Below are positions 17,107 to 25,966 of a stretch of DNA of 48,482 nucleotides, piece by piece. Numbering within the stretch: the first letter of the stretch is position 1; each line of letters starts with the position of its first letter. Source of the DNA: Shewanella xiamenensis (GTDB taxonomy: Bacteria; Pseudomonadota; Gammaproteobacteria; Enterobacterales; Shewanellaceae); assembly GCF_014647135.1 (NCBI RefSeq), contig NZ_BMOP01000028.1:1-48482 (forward strand). Direction: 5' to 3'. Both the position numbers and the translations under genes were made by a program. Under the pieces are notes generated by a model that was given only the letters and a program-made list of their open reading frames with translations, was not told where the DNA came from and searched no databases.

Positions 17107-18789
17107 ATGTCCTTGATCTTGCTACTGACCCAACAGATGTCACTCTATTTAGTGATTGTTTATTTAGTCAGTAAAACACCTCTTTTTAAACTGTTTGCAG
17201 AAACATCACCGCGCCTACCTCATAAAATATTTATTTATCTGGTTTTTTCTAGCTTTTGTATCATGGCGACCTATTTTGGTGAGCAAACTTCAGGGGCCAT
17301 TGCCAATACTCGCGCCATGGGTGCCGTGCTAGGCGGTTTACTCGGCGGTCCTGTCACCGGATTTTTAGTCGGATTCACTGGCGGTTTACACCGCTACAGC
17401 ATGGGTGGCTTTACCGATTTAGCCTGCGCGATTTCAACCACTCTCGAAGGACTCTCCGCGGGAATGATCAGTTTTTACCTACGCCGCGCGGGTAAAAGTG
17501 AACTTATCTACAATCCTCTCTTAGTCTGTTTGGTGACCTTTTACGCCGAAATGATGCAAATGAGCATTATTTTGCTGATTGCACGCCCGTTTGATGCCGC
17601 ATGGGAATTAGTGCGGCAGATAGCTCCGCCTATGCTGTTGGTTAATTCCATTGGCGCAGCGCTGTTTATGAGCATGATCCGCGACCAAAAAACCATGTTT
17701 GACAAGCTCTCCTCTAGTTTCTCAACCAAGGCGCTTAAAATTGCCGAGCGCAGTGTTGGGCTGCTTTCTAAGGGGTTTAACGAAGAAAGCAGCGGCAAGG
17801 TCGCGCAAATTGTCATTGAAGAAACCAATGTGGGTGCTGTTGCCATTACGGACAGAGAAAAACTTTTGGCCTTTATCGGTATTGGTGCCGACCATCATAT
17901 CCCTGGAACACCGATTTCCTCAAAAATCACCCTTGAGGCCATAAACCAAAACAAGGTGATGTTCGCCGATGGGGTGGAGATGCCCTATTCCTGCTCGATT
18001 TCGAGCCAGTGTAAACTCGGTTCGAGCCTTGTGATCCCACTTCGCAGCGACACCGAAGTCATTGGCACCATCAAGTTATACGAGCCAAAAAATAAACTAT
18101 TTTTGAACATTAACCGCACCTTAGGGGAAGGGATTGCTCGGCTATTGTCGAACCAGATCCTCTACGGCCGTTTTGAACAGCAGCAAAACCTGCTCACCCA
18201 AGCGGAATTAAAATTACTGCAAGCTCAAGTGAATCCACACTTTTTATTCAACGCTCTCAATACCATCAGTGCGATTATTAAGCGCGATCCCGATATGTCG
18301 AAGCAACTGTTGCAGCAGTTGTCACAATTTTTGCGGATCAATTTAAAACGTACAACGGGTTTAGTGACACTCGGGGATGAGCTCGATCACATAGCGTCTT
18401 ATCTCACTATTGAGAAAGCGAGATTTATTGATAAATTACAGGTCAACATTGCTATACCTGAATCACTTTACCACTGTAAAGTGCCTGCATTTACCCTACA
18501 ACCCATCATTGAGAATGCGGTAAAACATGGCACCTCCCATATGATTGAGCAAGGACAAATCAAGGTCACGGGACGTATGGATGACCATATATTAGCTCTT
18601 GAGGTGACAGATAACGCCGGCCTTTATCAACCCTCAATAGATTCTGAGGGATTGGGGATGAATTTAGTTCATAAACGGATACAAAATCTGTTTGGCGAAC
18701 AGTATGGCATCCAAGTTGAATGCAAGCCGGATGAATACACCAAGGTGACCATCCGCTTACCCATAGAACAGACGGAAACTAGCACGTGA
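17107..18789 (+). CDS. btsS: LytS/BtsS-type sensor histidine kinase
   Basis: A 560-residue sensor with an N-terminal 5-7 helix LytS-type membrane domain (about 5-195, containing NTRAMGAVLGGLLGGPVTGFLVG). A GAF-like domain follows (about 220-350), then a His_kinase domain with phospho-accepting His378 in QVNPHFLFNALN and a HATPase region with IIENAVKHG and EGLGMNLVHKR. In E. coli BtsS senses extracellular pyruvate and drives the BtsT transporter. Here the kinase overlaps its regulator by 4 bp and is followed by a CstA-family transporter, the same functional trio. The assignment to BtsS rather than another LytS homologue rests mainly on this context. Confidence 0.85.
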   Translation: MSLILLLTQQMSLYLVIVYLVSKTPLFKLFAETSPRLPHKIFIYLVFSSFCIMATYFGEQTSGAIANTRAMGAVLGGLLGGPVTGFLVGFTGGLHRYSMGGFTDLACAISTTLEGLSAGMISFYLRRAGKSELIYNPLLVCLVTFYAEMMQMSIILLIARPFDAAWELVRQIAPPMLLVNSIGAALFMSMIRDQKTMFDKLSSSFSTKALKIAERSVGLLSKGFNEESSGKVAQIVIEETNVGAVAITDREKLLAFIGIGADHHIPGTPISSKITLEAINQNKVMFADGVEMPYSCSISSQCKLGSSLVIPLRSDTEVIGTIKLYEPKNKLFLNINRTLGEGIARLLSNQILYGRFEQQQNLLTQAELKLLQAQVNPHFLFNALNTISAIIKRDPDMSKQLLQQLSQFLRINLKRTTGLVTLGDELDHIASYLTIEKARFIDKLQVNIAIPESLYHCKVPAFTLQPIIENAVKHGTSHMIEQGQIKVTGRMDDHILALEVTDNAGLYQPSIDSEGLGMNLVHKRIQNLFGEQYGIQVECKPDEYTKVTIRLPIEQTETST

Positions 18790-19496
18790 TCACTTGTTTG
18801 ATTGTCGATGATGAATTGTTTGCCCGCGAGGAGCTTGCGGATTTGCTCGGCCAAGAAGCCGACATTGAGATTATTGGCCAATGCAGCAACGCCATAGAAG
18901 CATTGCAAACCATTGCCAAAGAAAAGCCTCAATTAGTTTTTCTCGACATCCAAATGCCACGTATTTCAGGCATGGAACTGATTGCTATGCTCGATCCCGA
19001 CACCTTACCTAAAATCGTGTTTGTCACTGCATTTGATGAATTTGCCGTCAAAGCCTTTGATAATCATGCCTTTGATTATTTACTTAAGCCAATAGATGCC
19101 GATCGACTCAGCCAAACCCTAAAACGTGTTCGTAAGGACCTCACTCCGCAAGCCGTTAATCTGATCGCGCCTCGATGCCTCGAGCACCTACCCTGTTACA
19201 GCGGTAGTAAATTAAAAGTGATCCCCATTCAAGATGTTGAGTATGTTTTTAGTGATTTAAGCGGTATTCATGTCGCCTGTACCAAGGGCAAAGTACATAC
19301 CCAACTTACCCTTAAAGTGCTGGAAGAAAAAACACCGCTAGTGCGTTGCCATCGCCAATATCTGATTTCACCCAAAGCCATTGCCGAAATAGAGCTGCTC
19401 GATACTGGCGCCGAAGTCACGACTCTGCTTGGCGACAAAGTGCCCGTTTCTCGCCGTTATTTAAAAAGTCTTAAGCAATTGTTCGGCTTCCAATAG
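18786..19496 (+). CDS. btsR: LytTR response regulator BtsR-like
   Basis: A 236-residue regulator. The receiver domain has acidic residues D8 and D9, phospho-acceptor D54 (VFLDIQMPR) and conserved K101 (LLKPIDADR). Residues 135-235 form a LytTR DNA-binding domain with IQDVEYVFSDLSGIHVAC and LVRCHRQYLISPKAI. The GTG start overlaps the btsS stop (GTGA), coupling their translation. LytTR domains bind tandem direct repeats about two helical turns apart, and such repeats lie immediately downstream, before the transporter gene. Confidence 0.9.
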   Translation: MITCLIVDDELFAREELADLLGQEADIEIIGQCSNAIEALQTIAKEKPQLVFLDIQMPRISGMELIAMLDPDTLPKIVFVTAFDEFAVKAFDNHAFDYLLKPIDADRLSQTLKRVRKDLTPQAVNLIAPRCLEHLPCYSGSKLKVIPIQDVEYVFSDLSGIHVACTKGKVHTQLTLKVLEEKTPLVRCHRQYLISPKAIAEIELLDTGAEVTTLLGDKVPVSRRYLKSLKQLFGFQ

Positions 19497-19507
19497 CCCC
19501 ATTGTTA

Positions 19508-19599
19508 ACCACTAATGCGCGTATCTAAGCCGCTGGAGGCGGTTAATACTTATGAATGACATCCTCATACAACCGCTCGCCCCATTCTATTGCCGCTGA
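19508..19599 (+). promoter_or_regulatory. Candidate BtsR (LytTR) direct-repeat operators before cstA
   Basis: Two pairs of repeats resemble the published E. coli YehT/BtsR motif (recalled as ACC-G/A-CT-C/T-A, repeated with a 13-bp gap). The first pair is ACCACTAA at 19508 and GCCGCTGG at 19529, with starts 21 bp apart. The second pair is ACCGCTCG at 19572 and GCCGCTGA at 19592, 20 bp apart. All lie in the btsR-cstA spacer on the plus strand, 93-184 bp before the transporter start. Part of the first pair also forms the inverted repeat CCGC/GCGG. Confidence 0.5.
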
Positions 19600-19691
19600 G
19601 TCAGCATTATCGACCTCTCACCCAGTTACCCCTGTTTTATGTAAACAACTTGTTTACACTCTGCACAACTCAAAATGGGGAGATAACTAAA

Positions 19692-21140
19692 ATGATGTGG
19701 TTCCTACTCTGTGTCGGTCTATTGATCGGCGGCTACTTTATCTACGGTACCTTTGTCGAAAAGGTATTTGGTATCAACGAAAAACGTCAAACACCGGCTT
19801 TTACCCAAACCGACGGTGTGGACTATGTGCCTATGTCGAAAGGCAAAGTGTACTTAATCCAATTATTGAATATCGCAGGTGTGGGTCCAATCTTCGGTCC
19901 AATCCTCGGGGCGCTCTACGGTCCTTCAGCGATGTTGTGGATTGTGATCGGCTGTATCTTTGGAGGAGCGGTGCACGATTACTTCTCCGGTATGTTGTCG
20001 GTCCGTAATGGTGGTCAATCTGTACCAAACCTTGCTGGTAAGTATTTAGGCAAAAGTGCCAAGCACTTTATGAATGTGTTTGCCATCATTCTATTATTGC
20101 TCGTAGGTGTGGTGTTTATCTCTGCGCCAGCAGGCCTGTTAGGCAAGCTAACGGGTTGGGATGTTAGCATTTTCGTTGCGATTATCTTCGTTTACTACCT
20201 GATTGCCACTGTGGTACCTGTCGATAAAATTATCGGCCGTTTATATCCTTTCTTTGGCGCGCTGTTGTTCTTCATGTCATTTGGTTTAGCCTTTGCGATC
20301 ATGTTATCAAGCGAACATACGCTACTGCCCAATGTGCAAGCGGGCGACTTCTTCCAAAATTTAAACCCTAAAGATATGCCATTATGGCCTGCGCTGTTTA
20401 TCACCATCGCTTGTGGTGCGATTTCAGGCTTCCACGCCACGCAATCACCACTGATGGCACGTTGCGTTGAAAACGAAAAGAACGGTCGTTTTGTGTTCTT
20501 TGGTGCCATGATCGGTGAAGGTATCATCGCCCTACTCTGGTGTGCGATTGCACTGTCTTACTTCCACGGTGTTGAAGGATTAAGCACAGGCATGGCGGGT
20601 AACCCTGCAAACGTTGTATACGAAGCATCAACTGGTCTGTTAGGCGCAGTGGGTGGCTTTATGGCAATCCTTGGTGTGATCATTCTGCCAATTACTTCAG
20701 GCGATACGGCTTTCCGCTCTGCTCGTCTGATTTTGGCTGAATTCTTTAACATGCCGCAGGTGGCTTTACCTAAACGTTTAGTGTTAGCTATTCCATTGTT
20801 TGTGATTGGTGGCTTACTGACTCAAGTCGACTTCGGCGTGATCTGGCGCTACTTCGGTGTGGCTAACCAAGCGACAGCTGTATTAATGCTCTGGACGGCC
20901 TCAGCTTACCTACTGCGTCACAATAAACTGCACTGGATCACCACCATTCCAGCCATGTTTATGACCACAGTAGTTATCACCTTCCTACTTAACTCTGCAA
21001 CTTTAGGTGCAGGCTTACCGATGACCTTATCCACCATCGCAGGGACTGTTTCAACGCTAGTCATCACAGGCTTACTGATTGTGAAAACCAAAGGTAAAGG
21101 TGAAGTTGATAGCGACAGCGAATTACCCGATGAAGCTTAA
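19692..21140 (+). CDS. CstA-family pyruvate/peptide transporter, short form
   Basis: A 482-residue transporter with about 12-14 hydrophobic segments. The family-defining opening is FGINEKRQTPAFTQTDGVDYVPM, followed by AGVGPIFGPILGALYGP, then FGGAVHDYFSGMLSVRNGG. The usual E. coli relatives CstA and BtsT are about 700 residues, so this is the shorter clade lacking the C-terminal extension. The ATG at 19692 has GGGGAG 9 nt upstream and is used in preference to an upstream in-frame ATG at 19590. Position after btsSR suggests it takes up pyruvate, as BtsT does. The substrate is inferred from context only. Confidence 0.85.
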   Translation: MMWFLLCVGLLIGGYFIYGTFVEKVFGINEKRQTPAFTQTDGVDYVPMSKGKVYLIQLLNIAGVGPIFGPILGALYGPSAMLWIVIGCIFGGAVHDYFSGMLSVRNGGQSVPNLAGKYLGKSAKHFMNVFAIILLLLVGVVFISAPAGLLGKLTGWDVSIFVAIIFVYYLIATVVPVDKIIGRLYPFFGALLFFMSFGLAFAIMLSSEHTLLPNVQAGDFFQNLNPKDMPLWPALFITIACGAISGFHATQSPLMARCVENEKNGRFVFFGAMIGEGIIALLWCAIALSYFHGVEGLSTGMAGNPANVVYEASTGLLGAVGGFMAILGVIILPITSGDTAFRSARLILAEFFNMPQVALPKRLVLAIPLFVIGGLLTQVDFGVIWRYFGVANQATAVLMLWTASAYLLRHNKLHWITTIPAMFMTTVVITFLLNSATLGAGLPMTLSTIAGTVSTLVITGLLIVKTKGKGEVDSDSELPDEA

Positions 21141-21166
21141 TTTCCAACAATATTGATATACAAAGC

Positions 21167-21198
21167 AAACGGGCACTGATGAGTGCCCGTTTTTTTAT
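21167..21198 (+). terminator. Rho-independent terminator after cstA
   Basis: AAACGGGCACT and AGTGCCCGTTT form a perfect 11-bp stem around GATG, running into TTTTTTT. Confidence 0.95.
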
Positions 21199-21265
21199 CT
21201 ATGATTTTAGTCAATCGGTATAATACTGGTATAATCCGATTATTGTTCACGGTAATTTATACAAA

Positions 21266-21634
21266 ATGACTCAAGAAAATAACCCATTACACGGCATCAA
21301 ACTGGAAACCATAGTCACACAACTCGTTGAGCACTATGGCTGGGAAGAACTCGGAGCTCGCATCAAGATCCGCTGTTTTACCGAAGATCCGAGTATCAAA
21401 TCGAGTCTACGATTTTTAAGAAAAACCGATTGGGCACGGGAAAAAGTAGAATATTTATATTTAAAAACCAATAAACTGCCGTTGCCCGCCGCGAAAACAT
21501 CCAATGCACCAGCGAAAACATCGGCCAAAAAACCTGCAAAACCAGCACAGAAACCAGCTCAGGCAAGTACGGCTACATCGACAGCCGCAACAGATGGCCA
21601 GATCAATAGCCATATCTGGGGCAAGCGCGACTAA
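21266..21634 (+). CDS. VF530 family DNA-binding protein
   Basis: A 122-residue protein. Residues 6-72 match the VF530/DUF2132 fold closely: NPLHGIKLETIVTQLVEHYGWEELG, then IRCFTEDPSIKSSLRFLRKTDWAREKVEYLYL. The family is known structurally as a small helical DNA-binding domain. The C-terminal 50 residues are a Lys/Ala/Pro-rich tail (AKTSAKKPAKPAQKPAQ) of the kind that adds nonspecific DNA affinity. It ends with the IWGKRD motif. It stands alone between two strong terminators. Confidence 0.85.
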   Translation: MTQENNPLHGIKLETIVTQLVEHYGWEELGARIKIRCFTEDPSIKSSLRFLRKTDWAREKVEYLYLKTNKLPLPAAKTSNAPAKTSAKKPAKPAQKPAQASTATSTAATDGQINSHIWGKRD

Positions 21635-21678
21635 ATTTCGCTCGAATATTCAAACGCATATTCACAGGAACAGACAAA

Positions 21679-21722
21679 AATGCGCGGAATAATTAATTCA
21701 ATTATCCCGCGCATTATTTTTT
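21679..21722 (+). terminator. Rho-independent terminator after the VF530 gene
   Basis: A long hairpin pairs AATGCGCGG (21679-21687) with CCGCGCATT (21707-21715), extended by an inner ATAATT/AATTAT stem with one mismatch. It is followed by ATTTTTT. Confidence 0.85.
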
Positions 21723-21845
21723 AATCTGTCTATCAGCTAGATTAGCGCCAATCCAATATCCTTCGGTGGGCAACCATGATTGGCAAGAGTCCCCTGCTAA
21801 TCAAGCCAACGGCTAAGAATAAGCGTTTAAGACTTCACCTATTGG

Positions 21846-22955
21846 CTATTTTGTCTGCGGATAAGTGACGCGATAGATTGCCCCTGCATAATCATCCGAC
21901 ACGAGTAAACTGCCATCGGCCAATTCAGCAAAGGCCACTGGGCGACCAAAGGTTTGCTCGCCCTGCATAAAGCCAGTTAAAAATGGAGTGTATTTGACCA
22001 CCTTGCCTTGCTCTATCGTCGCCAAGGCCACTTTATAACCCGCTTTCTTAGTGCGATTCCATGAACCATGTTCAGCGACAAATAACTGCTGTTGATAATC
22101 GCTAGGGAACTGTTTACCAAGATAAAAATGAATGCCTAGTGGCGCCACGTGAGCCCCTAAGGAGAGCGCAGGAGCGGTGTACTTGGTAGGATCTTTACCT
22201 TGGCCAAACTCAGGGTCAAGAATTGTACCTGCATGCACATAGGGGAAGCCAAAATGTTCCCCCAAGTAACTGACCTTATTGATTTCGCAGGGAGGAATAT
22301 CATCGCCCATCATGTCGCGGCCATTATCGCTAAACCAAAGGGTTTGAGTGCCAGGCTGAAAATCAAACCCGACGGAATTACGAACCCCTTGGGCAATGGT
22401 GGTTAATTTTTTAGTCTCCAGATTGAGCGAGAAAATACGTCCATAGCGTTCATTCTCCGCGCACACATTACAAGGCACGCCTACAGGAATGATTAACTCG
22501 CCAGTCGGTGAAACCCCTAGTACTTTCCAGCCATGGTGGGTTTCAGTTGGAAACCCATCAAAGACCACCTCAAATGTTGGTGAGTTTAAGTGGTTATCAA
22601 TATCCTTGAAGCGAATGATGCGCTCCACTTCGGAGACATACAGATCGCCATCTTTGATCACCACACCTGATGGTAGCTTTAGTCCCGAGGCAACCAGAAT
22701 TTTCTCATCGGCAACACCGTCCTGATTACGGTCGATAAGGGCATAAACATTCCCGGCCTTCATCGAGCCCGCATAGACAATGCCTTTTTCGGATACGGCA
22801 ATTTCGCGCGCATTGTCAACATTATCTGCAAATAAGCTCAGGTTAAAGCCTTCTGCAACGGTCAGTTTATCTAAAATATTTTTAGCCATCGCAGGCACAC
22901 TTATTCCACTCAAAGCCAAAAATGCAGCGCATGTTATTTGTAGTTTACGAGCCAT
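21846..22955 (-). CDS. Exported sorbosone/glucose dehydrogenase-like beta-propeller protein
   Basis: About 369 residues with a Sec signal peptide (MARKLQITCAAFLALSGISVPAMA). The start at 22955 has AAGGA 10 nt upstream; in-frame starts at 22964 and 23000 are less well placed. The mature part is a six-bladed propeller of the L-sorbosone/PQQ glucose dehydrogenase family. Recognisable pieces are LASGLKLPSGVVIKDGDLYVSEVERI, LIIPVGVPCNVC, SVGFDFQPGTQTLWFSDNGRD and FVAEHGSWNRTKKAGY. The usual relatives oxidise sugars or aldehydes in the periplasm with PQQ. The substrate, and whether this species makes PQQ, cannot be read from the window. Confidence 0.8.
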   Translation of the reverse strand: MARKLQITCAAFLALSGISVPAMAKNILDKLTVAEGFNLSLFADNVDNAREIAVSEKGIVYAGSMKAGNVYALIDRNQDGVADEKILVASGLKLPSGVVIKDGDLYVSEVERIIRFKDIDNHLNSPTFEVVFDGFPTETHHGWKVLGVSPTGELIIPVGVPCNVCAENERYGRIFSLNLETKKLTTIAQGVRNSVGFDFQPGTQTLWFSDNGRDMMGDDIPPCEINKVSYLGEHFGFPYVHAGTILDPEFGQGKDPTKYTAPALSLGAHVAPLGIHFYLGKQFPSDYQQQLFVAEHGSWNRTKKAGYKVALATIEQGKVVKYTPFLTGFMQGEQTFGRPVAFAELADGSLLVSDDYAGAIYRVTYPQTK

Positions 22956-23055
22956 ATCTTTCATATCCTTATCAGTCAAAAAGTGAACGACCTTAACCAT
23001 TAATCCCCTAACCTATCCTAGATACGCCTTTTGTATCAAATAGGATGCTTAGCAC

Positions 23056-23082
23056 TTAAGTTTTTTATCTCAAGGCCGATAA
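23056..23082 (+). promoter_or_regulatory. Sigma-28 (FliA) promoter of the FlxA-like gene
   Basis: TTAAGTTT at 23056-23063, an 11-nt spacer and GCCGATAA at 23075-23082 match the flagellar sigma-28 consensus TAAAGTTT-N11-GCCGATAA in 15 of 16 positions with exact spacing. Transcription should begin near 23089. Confidence 0.85.
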
Positions 23083-23119
23083 TTCGATGAATAACCTTCA
23101 GGTACTTATGGAGCCTATC

Positions 23120-23572
23120 GTGAACATTAATGGATTAAACACGACCGCAAATAGCAGCGCCTTCAAATCTGTTTCCAGCGCTTATATCACCACCACGCCA
23201 ACAGCTGGCTCAGCCTCTGAGAGTTCATCGGCAGAGACCAGCACGCAAGAAACGGTCAATATATCCAATGCCGGAAGACAAGCTCTCGCTACCGAAGTAG
23301 GCGCTTCTCTCAGAGGTCAAACCGCGGAAAAACGGCAACAGACGGAAAGTGCTGAGAATGAAGAACCCAAATCTATCATCGACGAACAAATTAAGCGTCT
23401 GAAAGAGCAAATCAAAGCTTTGCAGAAGATGCTCACGAAACTGGAAGGGGATGATTCCGAGGCCGCAGCTCAGCAACGTAAGCTATTGCAGGAACAAATT
23501 ATGCAACTCGGTAACCAAATTGCCGTGTTAATGGACCAGAAAATGCGCGATGCACAAAAAAACGCAGGCTAA
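23120..23572 (+). CDS. FlxA-like protein, sigma-28 controlled
   Basis: A 150-residue protein beginning at the GTG at 23120, with GGAG 6 nt upstream. The ATG at 23087 coincides with the predicted transcription start and so is unlikely to be used. The N-terminal half is Ser/Thr/Ala-rich with the motif ETVNISNAGRQALA. Residues 87-147 form a coiled coil (IDEQIKRLKEQIKALQKMLTKLEGD) that matches the FlxA-like family. In E. coli flxA is also transcribed by FliA. A role in motility is inferred from the promoter; the molecular function is unknown. It converges with the next gene. Confidence 0.75.
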   Translation: MNINGLNTTANSSAFKSVSSAYITTTPTAGSASESSSAETSTQETVNISNAGRQALATEVGASLRGQTAEKRQQTESAENEEPKSIIDEQIKRLKEQIKALQKMLTKLEGDDSEAAAQQRKLLQEQIMQLGNQIAVLMDQKMRDAQKNAG

Positions 23573-23611
23573 GCTGAGTACCGAATCATTTTCAATCTTG
23601 GTAGCTGTAAA

Positions 23612-24562
23612 CTAGATTGGGAAACTAAACAATAAACGCCAAATATTTAACCCGTCACCGGTTCGATAACTGATGCCAATTCTATCTATGCCGAGGAGAT
23701 CGCCGCCCAAAGGCTTAGAAAATGCCAGTGTGGCACCAAACTCATAGCTTCCAGAGACAATGGTTTCATCTTCAGCATCTTGGCTAAAATCCAGCTCGTT
23801 GAAGTACCAATAACCGACCGCAAATAACCTAGGTTGCATCTGGATATTCAACCATTGCCAGCGCGGCGAAAGGCCAATATCTACCCCGGTTTGCAATACC
23901 GCAAATTGGTCGGTTAATTTTCCTACCCGTTCACTGTAGCCCGCAAACTTCAACCTCGATACCCAGACACTGTCTTCACCCGCAAGACTAAAATCATACA
24001 AGGTGCTTACACCTGAGGCTAAAATCGCCACATTCGCATCGGTCTCAAAATTTGTCCCAAAGCCCACATCCAAATAGGCTTCCATCCGCGTATTTGCCGT
24101 TGCCTGCCAATGGTGCTCGATGCCGGGCGTTATCGTCATGGTGCCAACTGACGATGGCAATTCGCCGTCGGTGATGTCTTTGGCTAAGTAGTCAAAAAAA
24201 CCGAAAGATAAGGGTAAACGCAGCCAAGTCTGACTACTATCATCCTTCAAAAAATCAAAGTTTAACGGAATACTAACGACGGTGGCATTTTGCTCAGCAG
24301 CTCGATATACCCCTGTGCCAAGGTAGCTGCCAAAGGCATAAACAGAGTTAGGATTATTTTTCCCATCAATCGGCGTTTCAGGGCTAATCTTCGAAAACGC
24401 TTGGGAAGATTGGGGGGCAAATGCAGCAAAATCTTGCGGGTGACTGGAGTTTGAAACAGGCTCTGTCGACGCCAACAGCGGGAAAACAATCCCCATTGAT
24501 AGCGCCGAAATGGAGCAGAGGTTGACGATAAACCGACTAAAAATGATATTCAATTTACGCAA
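23612..24562 (-). CDS. Predicted outer-membrane beta-barrel protein
   Basis: A 316-residue exported protein. The start is TTG with AGGA 5 nt upstream, and residues 1-32 form a signal peptide (hydrophobic core SISALSMGIVFPLLA). The mature part shows alternating aromatic/hydrophobic strands with turns, for example GVDIGLSPRWQWLNIQMQPRLFAVGYWYF. It ends in a final strand LNIWRLLFSFPI, as in outer-membrane barrels. It may belong to the 'solitary autotransporter barrel' family (Omp_AT), but that assignment is from memory and needs a profile search. The function is unknown. Confidence 0.6.
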   Translation of the reverse strand: MRKLNIIFSRFIVNLCSISALSMGIVFPLLASTEPVSNSSHPQDFAAFAPQSSQAFSKISPETPIDGKNNPNSVYAFGSYLGTGVYRAAEQNATVVSIPLNFDFLKDDSSQTWLRLPLSFGFFDYLAKDITDGELPSSVGTMTITPGIEHHWQATANTRMEAYLDVGFGTNFETDANVAILASGVSTLYDFSLAGEDSVWVSRLKFAGYSERVGKLTDQFAVLQTGVDIGLSPRWQWLNIQMQPRLFAVGYWYFNELDFSQDAEDETIVSGSYEFGATLAFSKPLGGDLLGIDRIGISYRTGDGLNIWRLLFSFPI

Positions 24563-24609
24563 ACAGATCCTAATTTGCAGCCTAATCGGTAAATTTATTG
24601 CACTAAGAA

Positions 24610-25221
24610 CTACTGTTCATCCGTAAAATGATACTCAGACATCATATGCCCAAGCTCAGTGGACTTAGTCTTTAAGTAAGCCTCATTATAGCGATTTTTA
24701 CCAACTTGTAAGGGTACGCGCTCAACCACTTCGATGCCGATTTCTTTCATCGCTTTGACTTTGCGAGGGTTATTGGTCATTAAGCGTACATGCTTTACGC
24801 CAATCTGCTCAAGCATAGGCTGGATCATATCGTATTTACGCATGTCCGCAGGGAAACCTAACTGTTCATTCGCCTCAACCGTATTGGCGCCTTTATCCTG
24901 CAACTCATAGGCACGGATCTTGTTTAGCAGACCAATACCACGACCTTCCTGACGCAAATATAAGATAAACCCACTGCCGGTCTCGGCAATGTTTTGCATC
25001 GCGGTTTGCAGCTGGAATCCACAGTCACAGCGTAAGCTGAATAAGGCATCGCCCGTGAGACACTCAGAGTGAATACGGCCTAAAACAGGAGCATCGCTAC
25101 TTAGGGTGCCAAATGTGAGGGCAACATGCTCTTTACCGGTTTCGGTATCTTCAAAACCGTGCATGGCAAAAACGCCCCAGGGAGTGGGTAATTTTGACGT
25201 CGCGACATATTTTATCGACAT
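24610..25221 (-). CDS. ribA: GTP cyclohydrolase II
   Basis: A 203-residue enzyme of riboflavin synthesis that converts GTP to 2,5-diamino-6-ribosylamino-4-pyrimidinone phosphate, formate and pyrophosphate. The zinc ligands are C54, C65 and C67 (HSECLTGDALFSLRCDC). The catalytic segment is LRQEGRGIGLLNKIRAYELQ, and the ending MTNNPRKVKAM is diagnostic. The length matches monofunctional RibA, with no fused RibB domain. No FMN riboswitch was seen upstream. It is followed by the barrel protein gene on the same strand after 47 bp. Confidence 0.97.
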   Translation of the reverse strand: MSIKYVATSKLPTPWGVFAMHGFEDTETGKEHVALTFGTLSSDAPVLGRIHSECLTGDALFSLRCDCGFQLQTAMQNIAETGSGFILYLRQEGRGIGLLNKIRAYELQDKGANTVEANEQLGFPADMRKYDMIQPMLEQIGVKHVRLMTNNPRKVKAMKEIGIEVVERVPLQVGKNRYNEAYLKTKSTELGHMMSEYHFTDEQ

Positions 25222-25429
25222 GACTTAACCTTAACGACAACTCTCATTCCATGAGACGGAAGGAACATCCATAAACAAAACAATGATTAGGTACTTAGCC
25301 TACGGCGCACCTATTCTAAAGTGTTTTCAGCAATCACGAAATACTTTAGTAATTTAATCAACTACAAAACTAAGCTATTAACTGGGTGACTCATTCAGCT
25401 CAATGGGTAATATGTCGAGCCAAGGCGCT

Positions 25430-25456
25430 GCAAAATAGATAAGTGTTCTATTTTGC
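25430..25456. repeat. 10-bp perfect hairpin downstream of yibL
   Basis: GCAAAATAGA and TCTATTTTGC pair around a 7-nt loop, 29 bp past the yibL stop codon. There is no T run on the minus strand, so termination here is uncertain. Confidence 0.4.
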
Positions 25457-25484
25457 AACTTATTGAATAACTTAGCAATGTAGC

Positions 25485-25841
25485 TTAAAATTTTGCTGGT
25501 GCAAAACCTGTTACTTCAGTCAAGCCCATTTCGCGCCCTAAAGCAGTCATTGGGTGCACAACAACTAAGCCTTTTACTGACTTTTTCAGTTGACCCATAT
25601 CGGCTTGCTCAGCTTTGGTGAGGGCGCGGTGAAATGGCAAGTGCTGAATATCCACCCCTTGCTTTTGTAATAAACGCGACTGCTGCGTTTTTACGCTATT
25701 GATTTGCTTAGTAACAGCCTCAATCTCGCGTTTAAACTGCGCCACGATGACAACATCGCCACGTTGCTCTGCCGCCGCCAGTTTACGACGAAACTTATCT
25801 AACTTATCGTTTAGCTGCTGCAGTTCTTGCTTTAAATTCAT
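25485..25841 (-). CDS. yibL: YibL family ribosome-associated protein
   Basis: A 118-residue protein with a charged coiled-coil N-terminal half (LQQLNDKLDKFRRKLAAAEQRGD) and a basic C-terminal half containing LPFHRALTKAEQADMGQLKKSVKGLVVVHPMTALGREMGL, the diagnostic YibL block. The E. coli homologue co-purifies with ribosomes; its precise role is unknown. The start has AAGGTAACATA ahead of the ATG. It is a single gene. Confidence 0.88.
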   Translation of the reverse strand: MNLKQELQQLNDKLDKFRRKLAAAEQRGDVVIVAQFKREIEAVTKQINSVKTQQSRLLQKQGVDIQHLPFHRALTKAEQADMGQLKKSVKGLVVVHPMTALGREMGLTEVTGFAPAKF

Positions 25842-25966
25842 TATGTTACCTTAAATTACTTTAGCGAATCCCAGTCGATATTGACCTAATCTTTGGCCTG
25901 TTTGTCTGGGTCACTGTGTCAAGGTGTGGGATTATAACAGCAAGTTAGCGATCCTCGTTACCGCTT

